Assembly (NCBI GenBank): GCA_027069385.1
Contig: JALXER010000296.1
Location: 1 to 13,011, forward strand
DNA from: Paracoccaceae bacterium
GTDB taxonomy: Bacteria > Pseudomonadota > Alphaproteobacteria > Rhodobacterales > Rhodobacteraceae
Direction: 5' to 3'
DNA length: 13,011 bases
Shown: piece after piece, positions 1 through 6,499 of the stretch
How positions within the stretch are numbered: position 1 is the first letter of the stretch
Layout: every line of letters starts with the position of its first letter
Position numbers and translations under genes: made by a program
Notes under the pieces: model-generated
Told to the model about the DNA's origin: nothing
Database searches by the model: none
What the model saw: the letters and a program-made list of their open reading frames with translations, nothing else

Positions 1-3
1 CTC

Positions 4-17
4 CCCCGCATGCGGGG
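4..17. other. 14-base palindrome upstream of ruvB
   Basis: CCCCGC-AT-GCGGGG is a perfect inverted repeat at the left edge of the window, about 55 bases before ruvB. It could be the end of a terminator for an upstream gene (ruvA is the usual neighbour) or a short intergenic repeat. No T-run follows on the + strand, so a classical terminator is not supported. The rest of positions 18-71 shows no clear promoter. Confidence 0.3.
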
Positions 18-71
18 TAGGGCGCGCGAGCGTCAACAATTGTTCTTTGACTTCAAACGCAGGAATATCCC

Positions 72-1094
72 GTGATCCCCTCTGACCCGACCCTTCGCCC
101 CGATCCGCAGCCCCAAGATGCTGACCGCGCATTGCGCCCGCAGGTGCTCGATGAGTTCATCGGGCAGGCCGAAGCGCGGGCCAATCTGGCGGTGTTTATC
201 GAATCTGCCCGACAGCGCGGGCAGGCCATGGACCACACGCTGTTTTACGGCCCGCCGGGGCTTGGCAAAACCACGCTGGCGCAGATCATCAGTCGGGAAT
301 TGGGGGTTAATTTCCGTATGACCAGCGGGCCGGTGCTGGCCAAGGCCGGTGATCTGGCCGCGATCCTGACCAATCTGGACGAACGCGACGTGCTGTTCAT
401 CGACGAAATCCACCGCATGAATCCGGCGGTAGAGGAAATCCTGTATCCGGCGCTGGAAGACTTTGAACTCGATCTGGTCATCGGCGAAGGCCCCGCCGCG
501 CGCACCGTGCGCATCGACCTGCAACCTTTTACGCTTGTCGGGGCCACCACGCGCCTTGGCTTGCTGACCACGCCGTTGCGCGACCGCTTTGGTATTCCGA
601 CCCGGCTTGAGTTCTACTCCACCGCCGAACTGGTGCAGATTGTCGAGCGTGCCTCGCGGCTCCTGCATGCCCACGCGGATAAAGACGGCGCAATGGAGAT
701 CGCCCGTCGCTCGCGCGGCACCCCGCGGGTTGCGGGGCGGCTGTTGCGCCGCGTGGTGGATTTCGCCATCGTGCAGGGCGACGGCAAGGTGACCGCCGAG
801 ATCGCCAATATGGCGCTGACCCGGCTGGGGGTTGATGATCTGGGCCTTGACGGGGCCGACCGGCGCTATCTGCGCCTGCTGGCTGAAGACTATGGCGGCG
901 GGCCGGTCGGGGTGGAAACAATTGCCGCAGCCCTTTCCGAGGCCCGTGATGCTATTGAGGAGGTCATCGAGCCTTTCCTTTTGCAACAAGGCCTACTTCA
1001 ACGCACCCCGCGCGGGCGGATGCTTGCGGCCAAAGCATGGCAGCATCTGGGCATCAGCGCGCCACGGACCAACGACCTGTTCGGAGATGAATAA
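72..1094 (+). CDS. ruvB: Holliday junction branch migration ATPase RuvB
   Basis: RuvB is the hexameric AAA+ motor that, with RuvA, drives branch migration of Holliday junctions in the cytoplasm during recombinational repair. The 340-residue length is typical of the family. Visible motifs are Walker A GPPGLGKT (60-67), Walker B LFIDEIH (108-114), sensor 1 GATT (157-160), the arginine-finger segment TPLRDRFG (167-174) and sensor 2 RGTPR (216-220). The C-terminal winged helix (about 255-330) contains GGPVGVETIAAALSE and RTPRGRMLAAKAW. The start is the GTG at 72, preceded by AGGA at 61-64; it gives the MxxxDPTLRPD beginning I associate with the alphaproteobacterial protein. The next gene starts on the base after the TAA stop, so the two are very probably co-transcribed. 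ruvA and ruvC are not in the window. No alphaproteobacterial LexA box (GTTC-N7-GTTC) is seen in the 71 upstream bases. Confidence 0.97.
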   Translation: MIPSDPTLRPDPQPQDADRALRPQVLDEFIGQAEARANLAVFIESARQRGQAMDHTLFYGPPGLGKTTLAQIISRELGVNFRMTSGPVLAKAGDLAAILTNLDERDVLFIDEIHRMNPAVEEILYPALEDFELDLVIGEGPAARTVRIDLQPFTLVGATTRLGLLTTPLRDRFGIPTRLEFYSTAELVQIVERASRLLHAHADKDGAMEIARRSRGTPRVAGRLLRRVVDFAIVQGDGKVTAEIANMALTRLGVDDLGLDGADRRYLRLLAEDYGGGPVGVETIAAALSEARDAIEEVIEPFLLQQGLLQRTPRGRMLAAKAWQHLGISAPRTNDLFGDE

Positions 1095-1754
1095 ATGAAC
1101 GAAATCGACTTTGACGAAAGCCAGATAGAGGCGCTGTTTACCCATGACGGCCAGTACCGCTTTGCCCGCTGGGGGCGCCCGATTGCACCGATGGTGGTCG
1201 GCACGGATGACAAATCGCTGGATGCGATCAAGGACGCGTTTCAGGCCGTGGCCGGCATTGCCAACATGCAACTGGCCGAGACCGACCCCGAACTGGGCGC
1301 GAACTTTATCGTGTTTTTCTGCTCGGACTGGGCCGAGATCGGCGCGGTGCCCGACCTTGACCGCATGTTGCCCGGCCTTGACGAATTGCTGGCGCGGCTT
1401 ACCCAGTCGGGCGCCAACCAGTACCGCCATTTCGCCTTTGACGAACAGGGCGGCATCAAGCTGTGCATCCTGCTGATCCGGGTTGACGAGCAAATGGCGC
1501 AGCTCTCGGTGCAGGCGCTGGCCACCGACCAGATGGCGCGCTCTATCCTGTTGTGGTCCGAAGCGGCGTTCATGTTGAAATCCCCGATCGGGATTATCGA
1601 AAGCAATAATATGGCCATCGTACGCCCCAACATCGCCGCCACCATCCGCGCCGCTTATGACAAAACCATGCCGGTTGCCGCTGAGGACCCGACCCACACC
1701 CTTCGGTTGGCGTCACGGGTAATGCAATTGCTGATCGACGAGGATGACGACTGA
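1095..1754 (+). CDS. unrecognised 219-residue protein coupled to ruvB
   Basis: The ATG follows the ruvB stop codon directly (TAA-ATG), which implies translational coupling. The protein has no signal peptide and no convincing membrane helix, so it is probably cytoplasmic. The N-terminal half contains YRFARWGRPIAP (21-32) followed by GANFIVFF; the middle has the alternating hydrophobic stretch GGIKLCILLIRVDEQ. The C-terminus is acidic (DEDDD). The arrangement of an aromatic RW.RPI motif followed by an ANxxV strand faintly recalls DUF2927-type proteins, but that is only an impression. Codon use is like ruvB, so it looks native. Linkage to ruvB suggests, without proving, a role near DNA repair or a housekeeping function. 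That it is a real gene is well supported; its function is unknown. Confidence 0.88.
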   Translation: MNEIDFDESQIEALFTHDGQYRFARWGRPIAPMVVGTDDKSLDAIKDAFQAVAGIANMQLAETDPELGANFIVFFCSDWAEIGAVPDLDRMLPGLDELLARLTQSGANQYRHFAFDEQGGIKLCILLIRVDEQMAQLSVQALATDQMARSILLWSEAAFMLKSPIGIIESNNMAIVRPNIAATIRAAYDKTMPVAAEDPTHTLRLASRVMQLLIDEDDD

Positions 1755-1759
1755 GGGAC

Positions 1760-1780
1760 GGTGCGTGGAGACCACGCACC
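1760..1780. repeat. perfect 9-bp inverted repeat (intergenic)
   Basis: GGTGCGTGG (1760-1768) and CCACGCACC (1772-1780) are exact reverse complements around an AGA loop. The hairpin begins 6 bases after the stop of the 1095-1754 gene and is followed by CTAC, not a T-run. It may terminate or stabilise the ruvB transcript. The GGTGCGTG...CACGCACCCTAC style also resembles dispersed intergenic palindromes of bacterial chromosomes. Only one copy is in this window. Confidence 0.6.
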
Positions 1781-1797
1781 CTACATAGGGAGCACGC

Positions 1798-3135
1798 ATG
1801 AAAACCAACCGCAAGCTGTCCGATTTCGGCGAACTAACCTACGCTGAGAAGGTGATTCTTGAAAATTGCGCCACCGGGAAAGAGTTTTCTATTCGACCGC
1901 GGTATGGTACTATAACAGATAAAGAGCGCGAAGCTAGGGCAGGATTTATTCGCTTTCTATCAGTTAGCGGCGAGGGCGAAAAGTATCGACACGAAAAGGG
2001 TCTCTATATAAAAGATGCCATTATCACCGGCACTCTCGATTTAGAAAACCGTAAGATATCAGGTGACCTTTCGCTTCAGAACTGCCGCTTCAAAGAGGCC
2101 GTATTATTAAGAGGTGCAAAAACAAGATTTCTCCATTTTGGATATTCAACGTTTGAGAAAGGGTTTAACGCTACTGGTTTACAGGTTGAGAACGGTCTTA
2201 TCCTGAAGGCAATTACTGTAACCGGAGTTGTGAATCTTTTATGCGCGAATATAGGGTCGCGGCTAGAATTGGATGGTTCTAGGCTGTGCAATCCAGATGG
2301 TTACGCTTTGATTATGGATTCAACACGTGTATCTGGACTGTTTTCAATTGTTGGGCCGGTCGAAATCAACGGTAAAGTCGAGCTAAGTGGCGCAAGCGTT
2401 GATTTGTTATGCGATTCCCCCAAAAGCTGGCCCAAAGAGGGTCAGTTAGCGCTGGATCGGTTTGTTTACAATGGAATTGTTGGAAAAGGCACAACCGTTG
2501 ATGCCAAGATGCGGCTAAAGTGGCTAAGCTTGCTTGACACGACTGAAAAAGCATTCAGCCCGCAACCTTACGAGCAACTGGCCAAGGTGCTGCGCGAAAT
2601 GGGGCACCGGGAGGATGCCAAAGTGGTGCTGATCGAGAAGGAGCGGTTGCAGCGGGTTGCGGCGCGCAAGGCGGCTCCATCAAAGGGCAGGTGGTTGTGG
2701 GATGGGGTGTTGGATGGGGTGATATGGGGCACTTCGGCTTATGGCTATCGTCCGTTTCGGGCGGTTGGCTGGTTGCTTGGGTTTATCTATATTGGTACGT
2801 TTATCTTTGGCTTTGCCGATATGAAGGACGGGTTCAAGCCCAATGATTCGCGGGTTTGGCAAAATGAGGCATGGTATGGCTGTGCGGGTGCTCTGTCGCA
2901 AAAAGGGTGTTATCTGGTTTCTGACAAGGGGCAGGGTTATCCTAGCTTCAATCCGTTGATCTATTCTATTGATCTGCTGCTTCCCATTGTAGACCTTGAT
3001 CAGCAGGACGCATGGATTCCGGATGAGGACAAAGCACCTTGGGCGCGGTGGTATATGTGGCTCCACATCACGCTGGGCTGGTTCTTCAGCCTGCTGGCGG
3101 TGGCCGGTTTTACCGGTTTGATCAAACCCGAATGA
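1798..3135 (+). CDS. beta-helix/pentapeptide-like protein with C-terminal membrane domain
   Basis: This 445-residue protein starts at an ATG with GGGAG at 1788-1792. Residues about 69-205 form a series of roughly 10-residue units with alternating hydrophobic positions (for example GTLDLENRKI, GDLSLQNCRF, GSRLELDGSRL), suggesting a right-handed beta-helix related to pentapeptide-repeat folds. Residues 256-290 (SPQPYEQLAKVLREMG...) look like a helical linker. Two hydrophobic segments follow at about 322-341 and 419-441, bracketing a region with FNPLIYSIDLLLPIVDL (384-400) and W406. I recall this YSLDxLLP-type motif from membrane-associated pentapeptide-like proteins, sometimes mislabelled oxidoreductases; no cofactor site is visible. 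Composition changes sharply at about 2565: the first half is AT-rich (about 30-45% GC in lines I counted) and the second half about 57-68%. This points to a recombined gene. Function unknown. Confidence 0.85.
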   Translation: MKTNRKLSDFGELTYAEKVILENCATGKEFSIRPRYGTITDKEREARAGFIRFLSVSGEGEKYRHEKGLYIKDAIITGTLDLENRKISGDLSLQNCRFKEAVLLRGAKTRFLHFGYSTFEKGFNATGLQVENGLILKAITVTGVVNLLCANIGSRLELDGSRLCNPDGYALIMDSTRVSGLFSIVGPVEINGKVELSGASVDLLCDSPKSWPKEGQLALDRFVYNGIVGKGTTVDAKMRLKWLSLLDTTEKAFSPQPYEQLAKVLREMGHREDAKVVLIEKERLQRVAARKAAPSKGRWLWDGVLDGVIWGTSAYGYRPFRAVGWLLGFIYIGTFIFGFADMKDGFKPNDSRVWQNEAWYGCAGALSQKGCYLVSDKGQGYPSFNPLIYSIDLLLPIVDLDQQDAWIPDEDKAPWARWYMWLHITLGWFFSLLAVAGFTGLIKPE

Positions 3136-3148
3136 GCGCCACTTTCCC

Positions 3149-3180
3149 CATTCTTCCCGAGCGAAGGCGAGGGAAGAATG
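3149..3180 (+). terminator. 10-bp perfect hairpin 14 bases after the 1798-3135 gene
   Basis: CATTCTTCCC (3149-3158) and GGGAAGAATG (3171-3180) are exact reverse complements around a 12-base loop. The position just after the stop codon fits transcript termination or 3'-end protection. No T-run follows (AAACCGCCC), so an intrinsic terminator is not certain. It is also the first member of the hairpin chain described for 3149-3445. Confidence 0.4.
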
Positions 3181-3445
3181 AAACCGCCCGCAGGGCGGCC
3201 CGGCCCAAAGGGAAGGGGTGAAATGCCTTGGCATTTCTGCCCCTGGACTGCGGGAGCACCCCGATTTGCAGGACCGGCGTTGATCAATGGGCCAGCGCCG
3301 CGCGCCCCGGCCAGGCGTGGCTTGTCCTCAGGGAGGCTAAAGCCCCCCTTCGCGCAAGCCACATTTTTCAGCAAGCTGAAAAACGGCTGCCGGCGGCGGT
3401 GGCCTCGCCTATGGCTCGGCGGTCCCGAAGGAGGGGGTGGCCCCC
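3149..3445. repeat. hairpin-rich non-coding element between the 1798-3135 gene and cpdB
   Basis: The gene-free stretch 3136-3605 contains a chain of inverted repeats. They are: 3149-3158/3171-3180 (10 bp); CCGCCC 3184-3189/GGGCGG 3193-3198; GGGG-T-GAAATGC 3215-3226/GCATTTC-TG-CCCC 3231-3243; CGGCGTTG 3275-3282/CAGCGCCG 3293-3300 (one G-T pair); GTGGCTTG 3317-3324/CAAGCCAC 3355-3362, enclosing a smaller hairpin at 3331-3348; TTTTTCAGC 3364-3372/GCTGAAAAA 3375-3383; and GGGGG 3433-3437/CCCCC 3441-3445. The open frames across it have arginine/proline/glycine-rich translations without domain character, so I do not call a gene. It may be a composite of dispersed intergenic repeats or a structured RNA. 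The remaining 3446-3594 shows no promoter I can defend. Confidence 0.5.
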
Positions 3446-3605
3446 AAAAGCCCGATATTCCGGCGAATTTTGATTTCTTGGTAAATAATCCAACTCGGGC
3501 TAAAGTGGGTGTCTGAACGATTCTTTGTGTTTTAGACGCGCAGCGCCAAAGACTGGGCCGGACGCAAGTTTATATCGGATCAACCCAACATCCCGAGGAG
3601 GAATT

Positions 3606-5570
3606 ATGAACAAATCAATCTCTCGCCGCCAGTTTCTGGCCACCACCGCCGCGACCGGTGCTTTTGTCACGCTGCACCCGTTTTCGGCCAGCGCGGCCCC
3701 CAATCAGGCGCATTTGCGGGTGCTGTCCACCACCGACCTGCATGTGCATGTTCGCCCATATGATTACTATGCCGACAAGCCGGTAGACACGGTTGGGCTG
3801 TCCCGCACGGCCTCGATCATTCAAGAGGTGCGCGACGAATCCACCAACTCTATCCTGGTTGACAACGGCGATTTCCTGCAGGGCAACCCGATGGGTGATT
3901 ACATCGCCTATGAACGCGGCATGTCCGAGGGCGACATGCATCCGGTAATGCAGGCGATGAACCTGCTGGGCTATGATTGTGGCACGCTGGGCAATCACGA
4001 GTTCAACTATGGCGTCGATTTTATGGACAAGGTGGTGCAGGGGGCGAACTTCCCCGTGGTTTGCGCCAACTTTGGCAAGACCATCGCGACCGAAGCGCGC
4101 TCGGATGACCTGTTTTACAAGCCCTACACCATTCTGGAGCGCGAAATCACCGACGGGGCTGGCGAAAAGCACGCCATCAAGATCGGGTTGATCGGCTTTG
4201 TTCCGCCGCAGATCATGAACTGGGATCGCCGCCATCTGGAGGGCAAGTTCAACACGCGCGACATCCTGCAGGCGGCCAAGGCGTGGGTGCCTGAAATGCA
4301 AGAGGCCGGCGCGGATATCATCGTGGCGCTCAGCCATTCGGGGATCTCGGGTGACGGCAACATGGAGGGCATGGAAAACGCCTCGCTTTATCTGGCGGGG
4401 GTTGACGGGATCGATGCGCTGGTCACCGGCCACAGCCACCTTGTCTTCCCGTCCGAGACCTATGCGGGGATTGACGGAATCGATATTGACGCGGGCACCT
4501 TGCAGGGCAAACCGGCGACGATGGGCGGGTTCTGGGGTTCGCATATGGGGCTGATCGACCTGATGCTGGAACGCGATGGCGACCAGTGGAAGGTGGTCAC
4601 ATCGCAAAGTTCGACGCGCCCGATCTACAAACGCGAGGACCGCAAGAAAATTCCGCTGGTGGGCGATGTGCAGGCGGTACTGGATGCCACGCAGGCCGAG
4701 CACGAAGCAACGTTGGAATATATCCGCCGTCCGGTGGGCATGACCGATGCGCCGCTTTACTCGTATTTTGCGCTGGTGGCCGATGACCCCTCGGTGCAGG
4801 TGGTCAGCAATGCGCAGACCTGGTATATTGAGCAAATGATGCAGGGCACCGAATGGGAAGGCCTGCCGATTCTGTCGGCGGCGGCACCGTTCAAGGCCGG
4901 CGGTCGTGGCGGGCCGGAATACTATACCGATGTCGAGGTCGGACCGGTGGCGATCAAGAACGTGTCCGATCTGTACCTGTATCCCAACACGGTGCGCGCG
5001 GTGCTGATCAACGGTGCCACGGTCAAGGAATGGCTGGAGCGCTCGGCCTCTATCTTTAACCAGATTACGCCCGGCAGTCAGGATCAGGTACTGCTTAACC
5101 CTGCCATGCCCAGCTATAATTTCGACGTGATGGACGGCGTGACCTATCAGATCGACCTGACCGAACCGTCGAAATACAACAAGGATGGAGAGGCGATCAA
5201 CCCCGATGCCAACCGGATTGTGAACCTGCAATTCAACGGTGCGCCGATCGACCCCGAAGCGATGTTTGTGGTGGCGACCAACAATTATCGTGCTGGCGGC
5301 GGCGGGCATTTCCCGGGCGCGGATGGCACCACGACCATCTTTGAAGGGCCGGATACCAACCGTGATGTGATCGTGCGCTATATCGTTGAAAAAGGCACCA
5401 TCAATCCGCAGGCCGATGCCAACTGGCAATTTGCGCCGGTCGCCGATACCACGGTGATCTTTGAAACCGGTCCGGCGGGTCGGCGCTATGCCGATCAGGT
5501 GCAGGGCGTCAATATCGAAGCGGCCGGCGATGGTGCCGAGGGCTTTGCCCTGTACCGCATCCAGCTTTAG
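3606..5570 (+). CDS. cpdB: 2',3'-cyclic-nucleotide 2'-phosphodiesterase/3'-nucleotidase, periplasmic
   Basis: CpdB hydrolyses 2',3'-cyclic nucleotides from RNA breakdown to 3'-nucleotides and then to nucleosides and phosphate in the periplasm, so it serves nucleotide scavenging. The ATG at 3606 has a strong ribosome site GAGGAGG (3595-3601); an in-frame upstream ATG at 3525 is rejected because it would bury the signal peptide. The N-terminus SRRQFL (6-11) followed by a hydrophobic stretch is a Tat signal, with likely cleavage near ASA-AP (28-32). The metallophosphoesterase domain (about 35-335) shows DLH (44-46), DNGD (86-89), GNHE (129-132), SHSG (243-246) and GHSH (275-278). The C-terminal 5'-nucleotidase domain (about 375-580) has NFDVMDGVTY and NNYRAGGGGHFPG. 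Mature-length 654-residue precursor compares well with about 650 in E. coli. It stands alone, flanked by hairpin-rich DNA and a terminator. Confidence 0.95.
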   Translation: MNKSISRRQFLATTAATGAFVTLHPFSASAAPNQAHLRVLSTTDLHVHVRPYDYYADKPVDTVGLSRTASIIQEVRDESTNSILVDNGDFLQGNPMGDYIAYERGMSEGDMHPVMQAMNLLGYDCGTLGNHEFNYGVDFMDKVVQGANFPVVCANFGKTIATEARSDDLFYKPYTILEREITDGAGEKHAIKIGLIGFVPPQIMNWDRRHLEGKFNTRDILQAAKAWVPEMQEAGADIIVALSHSGISGDGNMEGMENASLYLAGVDGIDALVTGHSHLVFPSETYAGIDGIDIDAGTLQGKPATMGGFWGSHMGLIDLMLERDGDQWKVVTSQSSTRPIYKREDRKKIPLVGDVQAVLDATQAEHEATLEYIRRPVGMTDAPLYSYFALVADDPSVQVVSNAQTWYIEQMMQGTEWEGLPILSAAAPFKAGGRGGPEYYTDVEVGPVAIKNVSDLYLYPNTVRAVLINGATVKEWLERSASIFNQITPGSQDQVLLNPAMPSYNFDVMDGVTYQIDLTEPSKYNKDGEAINPDANRIVNLQFNGAPIDPEAMFVVATNNYRAGGGGHFPGADGTTTIFEGPDTNRDVIVRYIVEKGTINPQADANWQFAPVADTTVIFETGPAGRRYADQVQGVNIEAAGDGAEGFALYRIQL

Positions 5571-5584
5571 GGTCCTGACCCTAA
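5567..5584 (+). other. hairpin overlapping the cpdB stop codon
   Basis: TTAGGGT (5567-5573) pairs with ACCCTAA (5578-5584) around a CCTG loop. The cpdB TAG stop lies inside the left arm. It sits just before the main terminator hairpin at 5593-5618 and could form a tandem 3'-end structure. Confidence 0.45.
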
Positions 5585-5592
5585 GGCAGGCA

Positions 5593-5618
5593 GCGGCCCC
5601 CGCAAAAACGGGGGCCGC
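5593..5618. terminator. strong hairpin terminator between cpdB and the convergent SHOCT gene
   Basis: GCGGCCCCCG (5593-5602) and CGGGGGCCGC (5609-5618) form a perfect 10-bp GC-rich stem around CAAAAA. It lies between convergent genes (cpdB stop at 5570, minus-strand stop at 5624), so it probably serves both strands. The T content downstream on the + strand is weak (GCTTTAG), and none is seen on the minus strand. Confidence 0.65.
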
Positions 5619-5623
5619 ACGCT

Positions 5624-5863
5624 TTAGGCGCGGATTTCGCGCTTCATGGATTTGAATTCGTCGGCGCTGATTTCACCGGCGGCGAAACGCTGTTTCAGAA
5701 TGTCCAGCGACCCGCCATCGCTTGTGCCACGCCGGCTGAACAGCCGGACCAGCACCACCAGCGCCAAAATGACCAGCGCACCATAAGCCAGCATCGACCA
5801 GGGGCCAAAGAACATCCCTTCCATACCCATCAACCCTTCGCCTTGCATCATGCCATTACCCAT
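5624..5863 (-). CDS. small one-helix membrane protein with C-terminal SHOCT domain
   Basis: This 79-residue protein reads, on the minus strand, from an ATG with AGGAGA (complement of 5871-5876) upstream. The N-terminal 20 residues are rich in Met and Gly. A single membrane helix spans about 22-42 (PWSMLAYGALVILALVVLVR), followed by a short basic turn and SLDILKQRFAAGEISADEF (52-70), a clear SHOCT motif. SHOCT segments are short amphipathic oligomerisation modules found at the ends of many membrane proteins; the exact role of such free-standing forms is not established. The preceding minus-strand gene ends 72 bases upstream, so they may share a transcript, although this gene has its own strong ribosome site. 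Confidence 0.88.
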   Translation of the reverse strand: MGNGMMQGEGLMGMEGMFFGPWSMLAYGALVILALVVLVRLFSRRGTSDGGSLDILKQRFAAGEISADEFKSMKREIRA

Positions 5864-5935
5864 TTGAATTTCTCCTGTTTGCTATTGCAACCGGCAGATA
5901 GGGATTCCAGCAAGTGGAAGGTCAAGGGGCGTGGG

Positions 5936-6385
5936 TCAGAATTTGTATTTCAGTTCCAGATAGACCTTTTTCTTGGTCAAAGAGACGTCACAGCCGAAAA
6001 ACAGATCCTTGCCGATTTTCAGCCCCGGATCCCGTTTGAAACAATCGTAAACCCCGCCGACAAAGCCCTTTTGCCACGCCGGTGTCGGTTTTTTTAACGG
6101 CGGCACCTTTTGTTTCAGGATCAGGTCCAGCCGCTTGTTGGTTGACAGCATTTCCTTGAGCAACATCTTGCGGATCGCCTCGCGGCTCAGATCAACCTTT
6201 TTCAGCTTGTCCTTTTCCTCGTCCGAGGGGCTTTTGATGTCTTCGAGTTTTAGCTTCATTTCATCAAGCTTCATCAGGGTCAGGCGCGGTTTCTTCAACC
6301 GGCTTGAAAACTTCTTCAGCTCCAGCTGGAAATCTTTCGAAACTTCCTTGATCTTCTTTTCTTCGTCTTTTTTCGGGTCGGCCAT
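5936..6385 (-). CDS. lysine-rich 149-residue protein, unrecognised
   Basis: The ATG at 6385 (minus strand) is preceded by AGGAG (within the complement of 6390-6396). The protein is unusually basic: 34 of 149 residues are lysine, against a GC-rich background where arginine would be expected. Residues 1-95 are charged and likely helical or coiled-coil (repeated KK/EE/LK patterns). Residues 100-149 are more globular, with PTPAWQKGFVGGVYDCFKRD, a second cysteine in FFGCDVS and a terminal alternating strand KKVYLELKYKF. There is no signal peptide or membrane helix. I do not recognise a family. A nucleic-acid-binding or membrane-surface-binding role could fit the charge, but this is inference. It is divergent from ybgC and shares the 114-base upstream region with it. 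Confidence 0.8.
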   Translation of the reverse strand: MADPKKDEEKKIKEVSKDFQLELKKFSSRLKKPRLTLMKLDEMKLKLEDIKSPSDEEKDKLKKVDLSREAIRKMLLKEMLSTNKRLDLILKQKVPPLKKPTPAWQKGFVGGVYDCFKRDPGLKIGKDLFFGCDVSLTKKKVYLELKYKF

Positions 6386-6402
6386 GGTGGACTCCTGCTA
6401 AT

Positions 6403-6431
6403 AAAGTATGAAAATGTAAACTTGTTACCAA
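6403..6431 (-). promoter_or_regulatory. candidate sigma-70 promoter for the minus-strand gene pair
   Basis: On the minus strand, TTGGTA (complement of 6426-6431) is separated by 17 bases from TACTTT (complement of 6403-6408), about 17 bases before the start codon of the lysine-rich gene. The -35 element overlaps that of the opposing + strand candidate, so the two would compete. The match is moderate. Confidence 0.35.
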
Positions 6432-6449
6432 CTGGCATCGTGATAGAAT
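6422..6449 (+). promoter_or_regulatory. candidate sigma-70 promoter of the tol-pal operon
   Basis: TTGTTA (6422-6427) and TAGAAT (6444-6449) are separated by 16 bases, giving a leader of roughly 43 bases before the ybgC ATG. The location, in the only AT-richer gap upstream of ybgC and between divergent genes, supports an operon promoter here. Confidence 0.45.
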
Positions 6450-6467
6450 GTGCAAAGCATAGCGGAA

Positions 6468-6488
6468 ACGGTTGAAAATTCAAACCGT
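6468..6488 (+). promoter_or_regulatory. hairpin just upstream of the ybgC ribosome site
   Basis: ACGGTTGAA (6468-6476) pairs with TTCAAACCGT (6479-6488) with one bulged A. It ends two bases before GGAGGG (6490-6495), the ybgC ribosome site. It could be an operator palindrome or an mRNA structure affecting initiation. No regulator is identified. Confidence 0.4.
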
Positions 6489-6499
6489 CGGAGGGCCGG

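Noticed and set aside
35..44. AACAATTGTT palindrome upstream of ruvB as an operator
   Set aside because: A 10-base palindrome without flanking symmetry or a recognised regulator consensus is too little to call.
42..54. Possible LexA (SOS) box GTTCTTTGACTTC before ruvB
   Set aside because: The alphaproteobacterial box needs GTTC-N7-GTTC; spacing and second half-site do not match.
33..989. 318-codon open frame opposite ruvB
   Set aside because: Antisense shadow of a well-conserved ruvB; no ribosome site or recognisable domain.
3178..3516. 112-codon + strand frame in the hairpin region
   Set aside because: Its translation is a run of Arg/Pro/Gly with palindromic coding DNA and no ribosome site; the hairpins explain the sequence better than a gene.
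3615..5429. 604-codon open frame on the minus strand opposite cpdB
   Set aside because: It is a GC-rich antisense shadow of a clear cpdB with Tat signal and all metal-binding motifs; its translation is histidine/arginine-rich low-complexity with no domain.
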